Of a DNA stretch of 64,000 nucleotides, positions 43,552 to 52,704 are shown piece after piece. Positions within the stretch are counted from its first letter, which is position 1. The number at the start of each line of letters is the position of its first letter. The position numbers were made by a program, and so were the translations under genes. This DNA is from Enterovibrio gelatinilyticus (GTDB lineage Bacteria; Pseudomonadota; Gammaproteobacteria; Enterobacterales; Vibrionaceae): assembly GCF_028683095.1 (NCBI RefSeq), contig NZ_JAJUBC010000003.1:124001-188000 (forward strand), given 5' to 3'. The notes beneath the pieces were generated by a model that searched no databases, was not told where the DNA came from, and saw nothing but the letters and a program-made list of their open reading frames with translations.

Positions 43552-44367
43552 GTGAACGCTCGACGGTACGTTGTTTGTGGTGTCGTTTCAGTTGCATTAC
43601 ACAGTTTGGCTTTGTATGCACAACAGCCACCCACACCCGAATTTTCGATGAGTGATGTCCAAACCGGTCATCGTGTAGCTATTCAGCTTGTGGCCGCGGC
43701 GACGCCTCAGCCAAAGGCCCTGTCGGAAGAGATAGTCGAAGATAAAGAACCGCTCGCTCCTGAGATTCAGGAGACGCCACCTTTGGTCGAACCGACTCCT
43801 AAGCCCTTGCCTCCCGAAAAGAAACCCATCGTAGAAGCCAAGGCCGAAAAACCATTACCAAAACCTAAGAAGGTTGAGCAGCCTCAGCCTAAAAAAGAAA
43901 AGCCTAAGCATGTTGAAGAGCCAAAGCCAAAACCCGTTGAAAAGAAGAAAACTGAAATAGAACCGTTTAAGAAAAAGCCGGTAGACAAAATACTGCCAAC
44001 CCCCATAAAGCCTGAAGAAAACGCAGACAGCGATCCACAAGATAACGTGGCGGATGCGCAAATGAATCAAGCCAAAGACAGTGCGCCAGTACTCGTTGAA
44101 CGCCCTGCTTTTAAAGTGCGTCCAAGCCAGCCTAAGTATCCACGTATCGCTAAACGCAGAGGTATGGAAGGCAATGTTTTAATTGAAGTTTGGTTAGATA
44201 AAGATGGCAATCAAACTGTTCAAAATATTTTGAAGAGTTCCGGCTTCAAGGAACTTGATACCGCCGCCTTAGACGCTGTCAAAAAGTGGCGCTTTAACGG
44301 CTACAAACAAGATGGTGTGGCTCTCGCGCACCGCGTCAGAATTCCTGTTCGTTTTAATCTGGATTAA
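43552..44367 (+). CDS. tonB: TonB energy-transducing protein
   Basis: Protein of 271 residues: a short cytoplasmic N-terminus and one membrane segment (residues ~5-22), a long Pro/Lys/Glu-rich periplasmic spacer (residues ~50-165), and a C-terminal domain (RPSQPKYPRIAKRRGMEGNV ... AALDAVKKWRFNGYKQDG) with the YPxxA and AVxxWRF motifs of TonB. It carries proton-motive energy to HutA and other receptors. GTG start with AGGAGAAAA upstream. First gene of the tonB1 operon. Confidence 0.93.
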   Translation: MNARRYVVCGVVSVALHSLALYAQQPPTPEFSMSDVQTGHRVAIQLVAAATPQPKALSEEIVEDKEPLAPEIQETPPLVEPTPKPLPPEKKPIVEAKAEKPLPKPKKVEQPQPKKEKPKHVEEPKPKPVEKKKTEIEPFKKKPVDKILPTPIKPEENADSDPQDNVADAQMNQAKDSAPVLVERPAFKVRPSQPKYPRIAKRRGMEGNVLIEVWLDKDGNQTVQNILKSSGFKELDTAALDAVKKWRFNGYKQDGVALAHRVRIPVRFNLD

Positions 44368-44369
44368 TT

Positions 44370-45101
44370 ATGTTGGATCTACAATTTTTCTCATCCATTC
44401 ACGCTCAACTTGGCATCATGACTTGGCCTTTAACGCTGCTTTCAGCGCTCACGCTTATGTTGATCGTTGAGCGCCTGTTGTTCATGGCTTTAAATACGAA
44501 AACTCACAGTAAAAGCCTTCAGAAGCAGATCTATACCTTATCGCTGACTAACGATGAAGAACTCGACCACTACGTGGAGATTCATCAACATGAAAAAAGC
44601 ACCTTATCTCAAGGGCTTTGTATGTTGATCAGCCATCGTCAGTTTACCAAAACACTTCGTGAAGAAGCAGTAAGCATCTGGCTGCAAAAGAAACGTCGCC
44701 AATTCACATCGGGACTTAAGTTACTCAACATCATTGGTGTTCTTAGCCCACTTATCGGTTTATTGGGTACAGTTCTAGGTTTGATTGAGATGTTCAAAGG
44801 TTTGTCTGCCACACAAGGTGGGATCTCTCCCGCTGAGTTAGCCGATGGATTGGGACTAGCGATGTCTACCACAGCCGCTGGTTTGTTGATCGCTCTACCC
44901 GCTATTGCTTCGTCTCAAGTCTTCACGCTTTGGGCGGATCGCACACTCACAAAGATCGAGTACGTGTTGAATCACTTCAACTTGCACCTTGCTGGCGTGT
45001 CTTTCGACGAAAGTGAAATGTGCAGAGCGAAAACAACCCAATGCGCACCTTGTGCAAATCCAGTTGTTTCATGTCCAAACGTCCAGGACGGTGCGGCATG
45101 A
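44370..45101 (+). CDS. exbB: ExbB proton-channel subunit
   Basis: Protein of 243 residues with three membrane segments (near residues 12-34, 120-145, 160-185) and the MotA/ExbB motif LLNIIGVLSPLIGLLGTVLG with LADGLGLAMSTTAAGLLIAL. It forms the proton channel with ExbD that powers TonB. Its stop overlaps exbD's start (ATGA). Confidence 0.93.
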   Translation: MLDLQFFSSIHAQLGIMTWPLTLLSALTLMLIVERLLFMALNTKTHSKSLQKQIYTLSLTNDEELDHYVEIHQHEKSTLSQGLCMLISHRQFTKTLREEAVSIWLQKKRRQFTSGLKLLNIIGVLSPLIGLLGTVLGLIEMFKGLSATQGGISPAELADGLGLAMSTTAAGLLIALPAIASSQVFTLWADRTLTKIEYVLNHFNLHLAGVSFDESEMCRAKTTQCAPCANPVVSCPNVQDGAA

Positions 45102-45514
45102 TCCGTTCTCGTTCAGACAGCGAAATCAGCACATTTACGCCTGATCTTACCCCGCTGCTGGATATCATTTTTATTGTGATGGTGTTTCTTCTGCTCACGG
45201 CAAATGTCGAATTCAAAAGCATGGAAATCGCGATTCCCCAAACACAAGACTCAGGGGTACTGGCGTCACCAGAACAGCAGATGATTGCCATCAATATCCT
45301 TGCAGATTCCCCTGCATGGGCGATTCAAGGACAGCCAATCGACAATTGGCCTTCTTTTACGCAAACCCTTTTAGAAACCATTGAAGCCAACCCTAACAAG
45401 ACGGTTGTCATTGCTGCTGACAAATCCGCAGCAGTGGAAGACATGTTAAAAGTCCTCGCCTTCATGCAACAAAACCAAATTACTGCTACTAACATTGTGA
45501 TGGAAGAAGAATGA
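45098..45514 (+). CDS. exbD: ExbD proton-channel subunit
   Basis: Protein of 138 residues with one membrane helix (residues ~18-37) containing the essential Asp in LTPLLDIIFIVMVFLL, and a periplasmic domain. The ATG at 45098 is chosen over 45020 because it gives the normal length and an ATGA overlap with exbB. Its stop overlaps hutB. Confidence 0.93.
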   Translation: MIRSRSDSEISTFTPDLTPLLDIIFIVMVFLLLTANVEFKSMEIAIPQTQDSGVLASPEQQMIAINILADSPAWAIQGQPIDNWPSFTQTLLETIEANPNKTVVIAADKSAAVEDMLKVLAFMQQNQITATNIVMEEE

Positions 45515-46380
45515 ACACGACTAAATCAATAAAAGCGCTCTCTCTTACCTTGTCGTTACTACTGAGTCCTTTCGCTAATGCTGATGAAACTCGCATTATC
45601 AGTGCGGGCTCAACCGTCACCGAGCTCCTTTTTGCCCTAGGTGCGGATAAACAAGTTATCGCTATCGATCTGACCAGTCGCCATTACCTCAATGACAGAG
45701 AGATTCCCGTGTTGGGATACCACAGACAGCTTGCTGCAGAAGGTTTGTTGGCATTAAGCCCTACCCATCTGCTTGGCTCTCCTGATATGGGTCCAGACAC
45801 GACATTGCAACTGCTTAAACAAGCGGGTGTTAACGTTGAAACTCTGCCAACCGGCAATTCGGTCGAAGCCTTCAACGAGCGCGTTGATACCATTGCTGAG
45901 CTAACCAACACGTTGGATCAAGGTGAAACCATCAAAGCCAACGTGAGTCAGCAAATCAAAACACTAGAATCACAACAGCCAGACACCGCCCCTTCAGTGC
46001 TTTTCATGATGCTTTCTGATGGTCGTCCAATGACAGTCGCTGGCGATGAAACGACTGTAAACACCGTCATCGAATTAGCCGGTGGCGTTAACCCTGCAGC
46101 CAAAGAAAGCACGAGTTACAAACAACTGTCAGCAGAAGCAATCGTCACAATGCAGCCCGACTATATTCTGGTATCAGATCGCACGTTGAGCCAAATTGGC
46201 GGTTTAAAAGGCATGTTAAAGCAACAACCTTTGTTGGCAGCAACCCCCGCTTTCCAAAATAACAAAGTGATTCCGATTCAAGGTCACGCAATCCTTGGTG
46301 GTTTCGGGTTGGCGAGCTTAGATCTTGCGACCTCTATCAATACCCGTTTTAACGACGATATCGAACCCGCAGCGAAGTAA
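45511..46380 (+). CDS. hutB: Periplasmic haem-binding protein HutB
   Basis: Protein of 289 residues with a signal peptide (KSIKALSLTLSLLLSPFANA) and a cluster-A-III binding-protein fold (RIISAGSTVTELLFALGADK; VLGYHRQLAAEGLLALSPTH; GGVNPAAKESTSYKQLSAEA). Tyr in YHRQL is a typical haem ligand of HutB/HmuT proteins. It delivers haem to HutCD. ATGA overlap with exbD. Confidence 0.92.
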   Translation: MNTTKSIKALSLTLSLLLSPFANADETRIISAGSTVTELLFALGADKQVIAIDLTSRHYLNDREIPVLGYHRQLAAEGLLALSPTHLLGSPDMGPDTTLQLLKQAGVNVETLPTGNSVEAFNERVDTIAELTNTLDQGETIKANVSQQIKTLESQQPDTAPSVLFMMLSDGRPMTVAGDETTVNTVIELAGGVNPAAKESTSYKQLSAEAIVTMQPDYILVSDRTLSQIGGLKGMLKQQPLLAATPAFQNNKVIPIQGHAILGGFGLASLDLATSINTRFNDDIEPAAK

Positions 46381-46389
46381 CTAGAAAAA

Positions 46390-47442
46390 ATGAACGAGAT
46401 AAACACACGTCGTGTACCAATGAAATGGATGCTACTCATCGCATCTACACTGCTTTACGTTGCAATGGTCAGTTCCATCACCTTAGGCCCGATGGATATC
46501 AGTTTCTCAGACAGCTTAAAAGCCTTGATCCCAAATGCAATAATACAAAGTGACCTTCCCGATTACGTCGGCGTCATTATCCAACAAGTCAGGTTGCCTA
46601 GAACGTTGCTGGCTATCGCAGTCGGTGGCATTCTTGCCATTTGTGGTGCTGTCATGCAAGGGCTATTCAGAAACCCGCTTGCTGACCCTGGCATTATCGG
46701 CGTATCCGCCGGTGCGTCATTAGGTGCGGCTATTGCGATTGTGTTGTTTGGCGGGATGATTGGTCACACGGCTCTTCTTACCCTCGGAACCGTTCCCCTT
46801 TTCGCGTTTCTTGGCGGTGCCCTTGCGACCTTTGCCATTTACTATATGGGTACAAACAGTAATGGCACGTCAGTCACAATTATGCTTTTAGCCGGGGTTG
46901 CCCTTGGTGCAATTGCTGGCGCTGGCATGGGTCTGCTTAACTACTTTGCAGACGATCAAGCATTACGTGATCTTTCATTGTGGACAATGGGCTCTTTGGC
47001 TGGTGCTTCATGGGACTCCATTTCATTCGCCTACATCTCCCTTTTCTTGCTGGCATTTTTCTACCAAAGAAATGCCAAAAAACTCAATGCTCTGCTTCTA
47101 GGTGAAGCGGAAGCTCGCCACTTAGGCATTGATGTTCAGTCACTCAAACGTCAGTTGATCTTGCTCACAGCGGCTGGGGTTGGCGTTACCGTTGCACTTT
47201 CAGGGATGATTGGCTTTATTGGATTGGTTGTTCCCCATATTGCACGCATGCTTACTGGCCCTGACCACCGCTCGCTATTGCCAGTTTCACTTGTGTTGGG
47301 TGGCCTTATCTTGCTCGTGTCAGACATGATAGCGCGAACCATCGTTGCCCCGCTGGAAATTCCCGTGGGCATCGTCACGGCGGCGATTGGCGCTCCATTC
47401 TTTCTAGCCTTACTGCTGAAACAACGAGGACGATTAGCCTAA
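46390..47442 (+). CDS. hutC: Haem ABC importer permease HutC
   Basis: Protein of 350 residues with about ten membrane helices of the FecCD/BtuC type (VRLPRTLLAIAVGGILAICG; GLFRNPLADPGIIGVSAGAS; GFIGLVVPHIARMLTGPDHR near the C-terminus, the coupling helix region). It forms the inner-membrane pore for haem with HutD. Overlaps hutD by one base (TAATG). Confidence 0.92.
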   Translation: MNEINTRRVPMKWMLLIASTLLYVAMVSSITLGPMDISFSDSLKALIPNAIIQSDLPDYVGVIIQQVRLPRTLLAIAVGGILAICGAVMQGLFRNPLADPGIIGVSAGASLGAAIAIVLFGGMIGHTALLTLGTVPLFAFLGGALATFAIYYMGTNSNGTSVTIMLLAGVALGAIAGAGMGLLNYFADDQALRDLSLWTMGSLAGASWDSISFAYISLFLLAFFYQRNAKKLNALLLGEAEARHLGIDVQSLKRQLILLTAAGVGVTVALSGMIGFIGLVVPHIARMLTGPDHRSLLPVSLVLGGLILLVSDMIARTIVAPLEIPVGIVTAAIGAPFFLALLLKQRGRLA

Positions 47443-48206
47443 TGAGTATCGATATCCGCGGTGCATCACTCACAATGGGCAACAAGGTTCTCTTAGATAA
47501 GGTGAATCTTAGTTTTAACCCCAGCGAACTCACGATCATTCTCGGACCAAACGGCACAGGCAAAAGTAGCCTTCTCAAATTGCTGAGTCGCGAATGGAAA
47601 TGTGATGGGGAACTTTCCCTCTATGGAAAACGAGCACATGAGTGGAAACCAGAATTGTTAGCACAATCTGTTGGCATACTTCCTCAATCGAGCAGCCTAA
47701 CGTTTGGTTTTACCGTGAGAGAAGTTGTGGAACTAGGTGGTCTCGCGTTAAGTGCGTCTAACCATGAGATTCAAGAGATAGCCACCTACAACATGACACA
47801 AACCGATGTTTTGCACCTTTCAGAACGTTTATATCCGAGTTTATCTGGTGGTGAGAAGCAGCGTGTTCACCTCGCACGCGTGCTAACACAAATATCTAAG
47901 GCAGAAAGAAACACCGTGCTCATGTTGGACGAACCGACTTCAGCGTTAGACATTGGCCACCAGCACAAAACGTTACGGCTTGCTAAACGCATGGCAAAAG
48001 AGGGATCAACCGTGATCGCCGTGATCCACGATCTTAATCTGGCTGCACAGTACGGTGACCGCATCATCATGCTAAACAAGGGTAACATTGAGGCTGATGG
48101 CACGCCTGATTCGGTGCTCAATGCCGACAATATCGAATCTGTATACGGTTGGCCAGTGGACGTCATGCCGCATCCACAACATCACTACCCGGTTATTTTG
48201 GCTTAA
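47442..48206 (+). CDS. hutD: Haem ABC importer ATPase HutD
   Basis: Protein of 254 residues with Walker A GPNGTGKSSLL, Q-loop GILPQSS, signature SLSGGEKQRVHLARVL, Walker B VLMLDEPTSALD and H-loop VIHDLN. It powers HutC. Last gene of the tonB1-hutBCD operon, ended by a terminator at 48233. Confidence 0.92.
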   Translation: MSIDIRGASLTMGNKVLLDKVNLSFNPSELTIILGPNGTGKSSLLKLLSREWKCDGELSLYGKRAHEWKPELLAQSVGILPQSSSLTFGFTVREVVELGGLALSASNHEIQEIATYNMTQTDVLHLSERLYPSLSGGEKQRVHLARVLTQISKAERNTVLMLDEPTSALDIGHQHKTLRLAKRMAKEGSTVIAVIHDLNLAAQYGDRIIMLNKGNIEADGTPDSVLNADNIESVYGWPVDVMPHPQHHYPVILA

Positions 48207-48232
48207 TGCCTTTTGTTATCACGACGCTTAGC

Positions 48233-48262
48233 TGACGCCCCAATTAAGGGGCGTCATTGTTT
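48233..48262 (+). terminator. Terminator of tonB-exbBD-hutBCD operon
   Basis: TGACGCCCC-AATTAA-GGGGCGTCA stem-loop followed by TTGTTT. Confidence 0.85.
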
Positions 48263-48468
48263 GCATGGATTCGTCATCATAATAATCAACGCGTTCGTCC
48301 GAATAAAACAGTTCTTAGTTGATGCTAGGCGCATTTTTGCAACGACTTCGCGGCTTAACAATACTACGCTATAAAAAACCAATCTCGCGCTCGCGGTGCT
48401 TTGTTGCAGCACGATTTCGGTTAGACTTTACTTGTCTATGCGTATTTACGAACTACAAGGATCACATA

Positions 48469-49497
48469 ATGATTCGTACGGGTATTGTTGGCTTTGGCTT
48501 TTCTGCACAAACTTTCCACCTACCATTTCTCTCTGTGCTGCCTGATTTTGAGCCAGTCGCGGTGGTATCTTCAAACCAAACGTTAGTGAAAGAGAAACTG
48601 CCTAACGCAAGTTACTACTCAAACATTGAAGAAATGCTTAGAGATGCTGAACTTGACCTCGTTGTGATAACCAGCCCCAATCACACCCACTATGAATTCG
48701 CCAAACAAGCGCTAGAAGCTGACTGTCATGTACTACTAGAAAAGCCGTTTGTGGTGAATAGTGGCCAGGGACTCGATCTCCTTCGCATTGCGAATCATCG
48801 CGGAAAAGTACTGTGCCCTTATCAAAACCGACGATGGGACGGCGATTTTCTTACCGCAAAAGAACTCATCGAATCAGGAAAACTCGGCAACGTACGAGTC
48901 TTTGAATCAAATTTCGATCGGTTTCGCCCAGAAGTCAGACAACGTTGGCGCGAACAACCCGGCGAAGGGTCGGGAATTCTGTATGACTTAGGGTCTCACC
49001 TCGTTGATCAAGCCCTCTTCTTGTTTGGCGAACCTATATCCATTACAGCTTGCTGCAAATCAATGAGAGACCAATCTCAAACCACCGATTACTTCCGAAT
49101 AACATTCCATTACCCAGACAAGGAAATCATCTTAAGTTCCAGCCCATTTCGTTCTGGCAATGGAGCAAGGTTTGTCGTGCAAGGTGATAAAGCGACGTTC
49201 ACTTGTGCTGGCTTAGATGTTCAAGAACAGCAATTGCGTGACGGTGTCACAGCCACTTATTCAGAATTTGGCCGCCAGCAACACCAAGGCAAGCTAGAAA
49301 TTGGTGACAACGTCACCGAAAAGGACATTGAATTAGAATATGGCTGCTATTCCGAACTCTTTGCAGGGTTAGCCAGCGCTATTCTTAATGGTACACCACC
49401 GCCAGTTGATACCTATGACGCCGTCAAAGTCATCTACGCGCTAGAACTCGCCCAACACTCATCTGAAGCGGGTAAAACTGAACGCTGGCAATTCTAA
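48469..49497 (+). CDS. Gfo/Idh/MocA-family oxidoreductase
   Basis: Protein of 342 residues: an N-terminal Rossmann fold (IRTGIVGFGFSAQTFHLPFL), the EKP motif in HVLLEKPFVVNSGQG that marks this family's active site, and a C-terminal alpha/beta domain (GSGILYDLGSHLVDQALFLF). It probably oxidises or reduces a sugar, inositol or similar with NAD(P). The ATG at 48469 has AAGG upstream; a frame extending back to 48319 lacks family similarity. Substrate unknown; resembles E. coli YdgJ/YhhX-type enzymes. Confidence 0.9.
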   Translation: MIRTGIVGFGFSAQTFHLPFLSVLPDFEPVAVVSSNQTLVKEKLPNASYYSNIEEMLRDAELDLVVITSPNHTHYEFAKQALEADCHVLLEKPFVVNSGQGLDLLRIANHRGKVLCPYQNRRWDGDFLTAKELIESGKLGNVRVFESNFDRFRPEVRQRWREQPGEGSGILYDLGSHLVDQALFLFGEPISITACCKSMRDQSQTTDYFRITFHYPDKEIILSSSPFRSGNGARFVVQGDKATFTCAGLDVQEQQLRDGVTATYSEFGRQQHQGKLEIGDNVTEKDIELEYGCYSELFAGLASAILNGTPPPVDTYDAVKVIYALELAQHSSEAGKTERWQF

Positions 49498-49810
49498 ACG
49501 CGCCCAGAAAGCCCACTATAAAACCTTCCTATAGGTATCACTCATTCACACGTCATTGAGTGGGTGATACTTAAATGTCTGGAGAAACACGTTGGATGTT
49601 TACTCCCTAACTGAGCGTAATTTGAGGCAAGCATTTAAAGTTATAGTGCGTTTAAGTTAGATTGTTTGCTTTGTATCAGAGTGAAACAGGCGCTTGGTTT
49701 CCTCGCTGGTCTACACTGATTTCCAATACTCAATTTACCCTCTCCGATAACCAAAGCTCGTCTTTATACCTTCAAACATAACAACTATGGTCACGATAGT
49801 TAAAAACCAA
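49498..49810. other. 313-bp intergenic region with a repeated motif
   Basis: No gene. AAGTTATAGTGCGTT at 49638-49652 repeats the motif at 35320 and near 549. It ends at the terminator shared by the flanking convergent genes. Confidence 0.45.
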
Positions 49811-49837
49811 AAAAACCTGCACATGGCAGGTTTTTTC
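49811..49837. terminator. Bidirectional terminator before chromate transporter gene
   Basis: AAAAAACCTGC / GCAGGTTTTTT stem with A- and T-runs, usable on both strands. Confidence 0.88.
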
Positions 49838-49853
49838 GAAGACGTCCTTACGC

Positions 49854-51005
49854 TCAAAGCATGTTATTTAGGACAACATAAGCCAACATACCTGCAAGTA
49901 ACCAGAATACAGAAAGGTTGAACTTACGCAGCACAACAAATCCAACGACCACAGCAATAATATCTGAAATACCATGTACCGCGGACATCCATACCGGCTG
50001 ATAGAACGCTGCCACCAATAAACCAACTACTGCAGCATTAATAAGTACCACTGAACCTGCGAATTTATTATGGTTCATGACGTTTTGCCATACAGGCAAT
50101 GCAGCAAACAGTAGCAACGCGCCTGGTAAGAAGATCGCTAACGTGGCGATGAGACTTCCCACAACAGGATGAATACCGTCCATTGACGCGCCAATATAAC
50201 TTGCAATGGTAAACATAGGGCCAGGTACTAGCTGTGCAGCTGCATAACCCTCAACCAGAGCATCACCAGAAACCGCATCTCCAATCAGAGGCTGAAGCAA
50301 TGGTAGAACCACGTGACCCCCGCCAAATACAAAGCTGCCTGCTTGGTAAAAGTGATTAAACATACTAATCAGAGGTGTGCTGGTGAGAGACGGCAAAACC
50401 AACAAGGCAACGAACACACCGAATAGAACGAAAGTCTGAGTCAGGCTTTGGTCTTTGTTCACACTGGTCTCTTGAGAATGTGGTTTGCGAATAAATATCC
50501 AACCCAACACACCAGCAACAACGATAGGCAACAACTGTGCAAGTAAACCTGCTTGCCAGAGAATCCAACCAGATGAACACACACATACCGCTAGCGTTGA
50601 TGCGTTAGTGATAAATTTCTTCGCCATTGTCCAAATCGCATCGGCAACCACAACAACAGCAAGCAGTTTGGCTGCCGAAATCAATATCGACAACCAAGTG
50701 GAATCACCAAGTTTCGCGCTATATATCGCTGCAAGCGTCAATAAAAGAAAAGAAGGGAAAGTAAAACCGACAAACGCTGCAATCGCGCCCAAGTACCCTG
50801 CTCGATGGTAACCGATGAACATACCCAATTGGCTACTCGCCGGCCCTGGTAGAAATTGGCACAAGCTCAATGCCATGGTGAACTTCTCTTCTTCAATCCA
50901 TTTACGCTTATCAACAAACTCTCGCTGAAAGTAACCAATATGCGCAACAGGCCCGCCAAAGCTCATACAACCTAAAACCAAAAAACGAATGAAAACATCA
51001 AGCAT
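49854..51005 (-). CDS. chrA: Chromate transporter, ChrA family (CHR)
   Basis: Protein of 383 residues with about ten membrane helices in two homologous halves. The first half has FLVLGCMSFGGPVAHIGYFQREFVD and LPGPASSQLGMFIGY, the second FYQAGSFVFGGGHVVLPLLQ and LVPGPMFTIASYIG. These FGG/PGP repeats are diagnostic of the CHR family, which exports chromate or, in some members, has other anion roles. No chrB-type regulator is adjacent, but a LysR gene lies divergently 600 bp away. Confidence 0.9.
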   Translation of the reverse strand: MLDVFIRFLVLGCMSFGGPVAHIGYFQREFVDKRKWIEEEKFTMALSLCQFLPGPASSQLGMFIGYHRAGYLGAIAAFVGFTFPSFLLLTLAAIYSAKLGDSTWLSILISAAKLLAVVVVADAIWTMAKKFITNASTLAVCVCSSGWILWQAGLLAQLLPIVVAGVLGWIFIRKPHSQETSVNKDQSLTQTFVLFGVFVALLVLPSLTSTPLISMFNHFYQAGSFVFGGGHVVLPLLQPLIGDAVSGDALVEGYAAAQLVPGPMFTIASYIGASMDGIHPVVGSLIATLAIFLPGALLLFAALPVWQNVMNHNKFAGSVVLINAAVVGLLVAAFYQPVWMSAVHGISDIIAVVVGFVVLRKFNLSVFWLLAGMLAYVVLNNML

Positions 51006-51604
51006 TGCAATTACACCCTAATTATTTTGCTTAATTCTAACGAACTTATCCCCATTGATAGAAACAATTCGTATCAATCAAAACTATTAACCAAATCGAT
51101 ATGTCGTGAGAACCATTCTCTGTCTTCAGTATTTTGGTTAATAAGATCACGATGATCCGTGCTTTTGTTACAAATGTATGTGAGCACACACTAACATGCT
51201 TGATTATTGTTTCCCATGAAAAACAAACAAAAATCATCCGTTTATTATCAACGAGTTATAATTAAATGGCGCAATAAAAATACAAAGAAATAAAAACGTA
51301 ATTTACTTCCAAATCATGATCTCATGGTGATTTTATGTGGGTCTCTGCCAGTGAGATGATCTCGTAGCCTGTTTACGGCGTTTGATGTGTGGTGAGTAGA
51401 GATGTACACAAGCAGACAGCTTGCAGCAGTGTGTGCATACAACTGCCCCACTGCTTTATGGGGTTTTGACTGTTGAATACTAACAACGGCAGCATTCACT
51501 GTTTTTTTGTAGGCAAGCTATCGATACGATTGATGAAAAACAAATTGTGACAACGTCACTCAACCATAAGCACATAGTTGTGATACGCTATCCTCTTCTC
51601 ATCA
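51006..51604. other. 599-bp intergenic region between chrA and a LysR gene
   Basis: No credible gene. One terminator-like hairpin sits at 51446-51467. Both divergent promoters must lie here. Confidence 0.45.
51446..51467 (+). ncRNA. Orphan terminator-like hairpin, possible end of a small RNA
   Basis: CCCCA-CTGCTTTA-TGGGG followed by TTTT, with no gene upstream on the plus strand for over 400 bp. It could end a small RNA starting somewhere after 51250. No known sRNA sequence was recognised. Confidence 0.25.
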
Positions 51605-52531
51605 ATGAAGAAAATATGCATGTTAGATCATCTTCAACAAATGGTTGTCCTTGCTACCGTAGCGCACGAACAGCACTTCACTCGCGCAGCTGAGTTTTTG
51701 GGTATATCCAAATCTCAGGTGAGTAAGCAAATTCGGTATCTTGAAGAGCGACTCGGCGTTCAACTCGTGCAGCGCAATACGCGTTCAGTATCTTTGACTG
51801 AAGCTGGCAAACAATATGCCGCGTTTGGACGACAAATTGTAGAAACCATGCAAGATGCAGAAGCCATGGTCGCTGGCTATCGAAACGAAATATCGGGGAG
51901 ACTAAAAGTTGGCATTGCTCAGTCTTTTGGCAACCAGCAGATCACTCGTCTACTCTCTTCGTTTCAGGAGATTTACCCTGCACTTGAGTTAGAGGTGCAT
52001 CTTTTTGATCACCGCCCAAATTTGGTTGAAGATGGGTTTGACTGTTGGCTAGCGATTCATGAACACCCACCGGAAGGTATGGTGGCAAGGAAGCTCGGGG
52101 ATTGTCAGTTTCACATCGTTGCATCGCCTTCTTATCTCGAAGCACATGGCGAGCCATCGCACCCCGCCGATCTGCGAGAGCATAACTGCATTACTTATCA
52201 AAGTGTTCAACGCACCTATGACCAATGGCCATTTCAACGAGATGGCAGCGAACAGTCCGTAACGATCCGTGGTTCTTATCGAATCAATAATGCGCCTGCG
52301 GTATTGGAAGCGGCAAAGTCTGGGGTTGGAATTGCCTATATCGCCACGTATTTGCTCGGGGATGAAATCGAGAGTGGTCAGTTGAAAGTACTCATGCCAA
52401 CGTGGAAGCCGACCATGAATTTACCCGTATATGTGGTTTATCCAAGAAGAGAGTTTTTGGCACCGAAGGTCAGGCACTTCGTTGATTTTCTCTCTGAAAA
52501 TATCAATATAGGTAAGGACAATCGCTATTAA
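51605..52531 (+). CDS. LysR-family transcriptional regulator
   Basis: Protein of 308 residues (303 if the ATG at 51620 is used). The N-terminal winged helix has HFTRAAEFLGISKSQVSKQI and RYLEERLGVQLVQRNTRSVS, followed by the effector-binding domain (KVGIAQSFGNQQITRLLSSF; AAKSGVGIAYIATYLLGDEI). Typical length for LTTRs. It is divergent from chrA over a 600-bp gap, so chrA control is possible but not demonstrated. Confidence 0.9.
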   Translation: MKKICMLDHLQQMVVLATVAHEQHFTRAAEFLGISKSQVSKQIRYLEERLGVQLVQRNTRSVSLTEAGKQYAAFGRQIVETMQDAEAMVAGYRNEISGRLKVGIAQSFGNQQITRLLSSFQEIYPALELEVHLFDHRPNLVEDGFDCWLAIHEHPPEGMVARKLGDCQFHIVASPSYLEAHGEPSHPADLREHNCITYQSVQRTYDQWPFQRDGSEQSVTIRGSYRINNAPAVLEAAKSGVGIAYIATYLLGDEIESGQLKVLMPTWKPTMNLPVYVVYPRREFLAPKVRHFVDFLSENINIGKDNRY

Positions 52532-52602
52532 GTATTTATCGAACATTTAGTATCACGCTTTCTTTAACCCGCATGATTCTGTGATTTGGTAGATAGAGAT
52601 CA

Positions 52603-52631
52603 AAAAAGGAGTGACACTGTCACTCCTTTTT
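52603..52631. terminator. Bidirectional terminator after LysR gene
   Basis: AAAAAGGAGTGAC-ACT-GTCACTCCTTTTT, a 13-bp perfect stem serving the LysR gene and the convergent acyltransferase gene. Confidence 0.9.
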
Positions 52632-52704
52632 ATATTTCATTTACTCATTATCTTCACGTGTCACCGAACAAATACGGCAATAACGTGCAAAGACTGCGTT
52701 CCTG

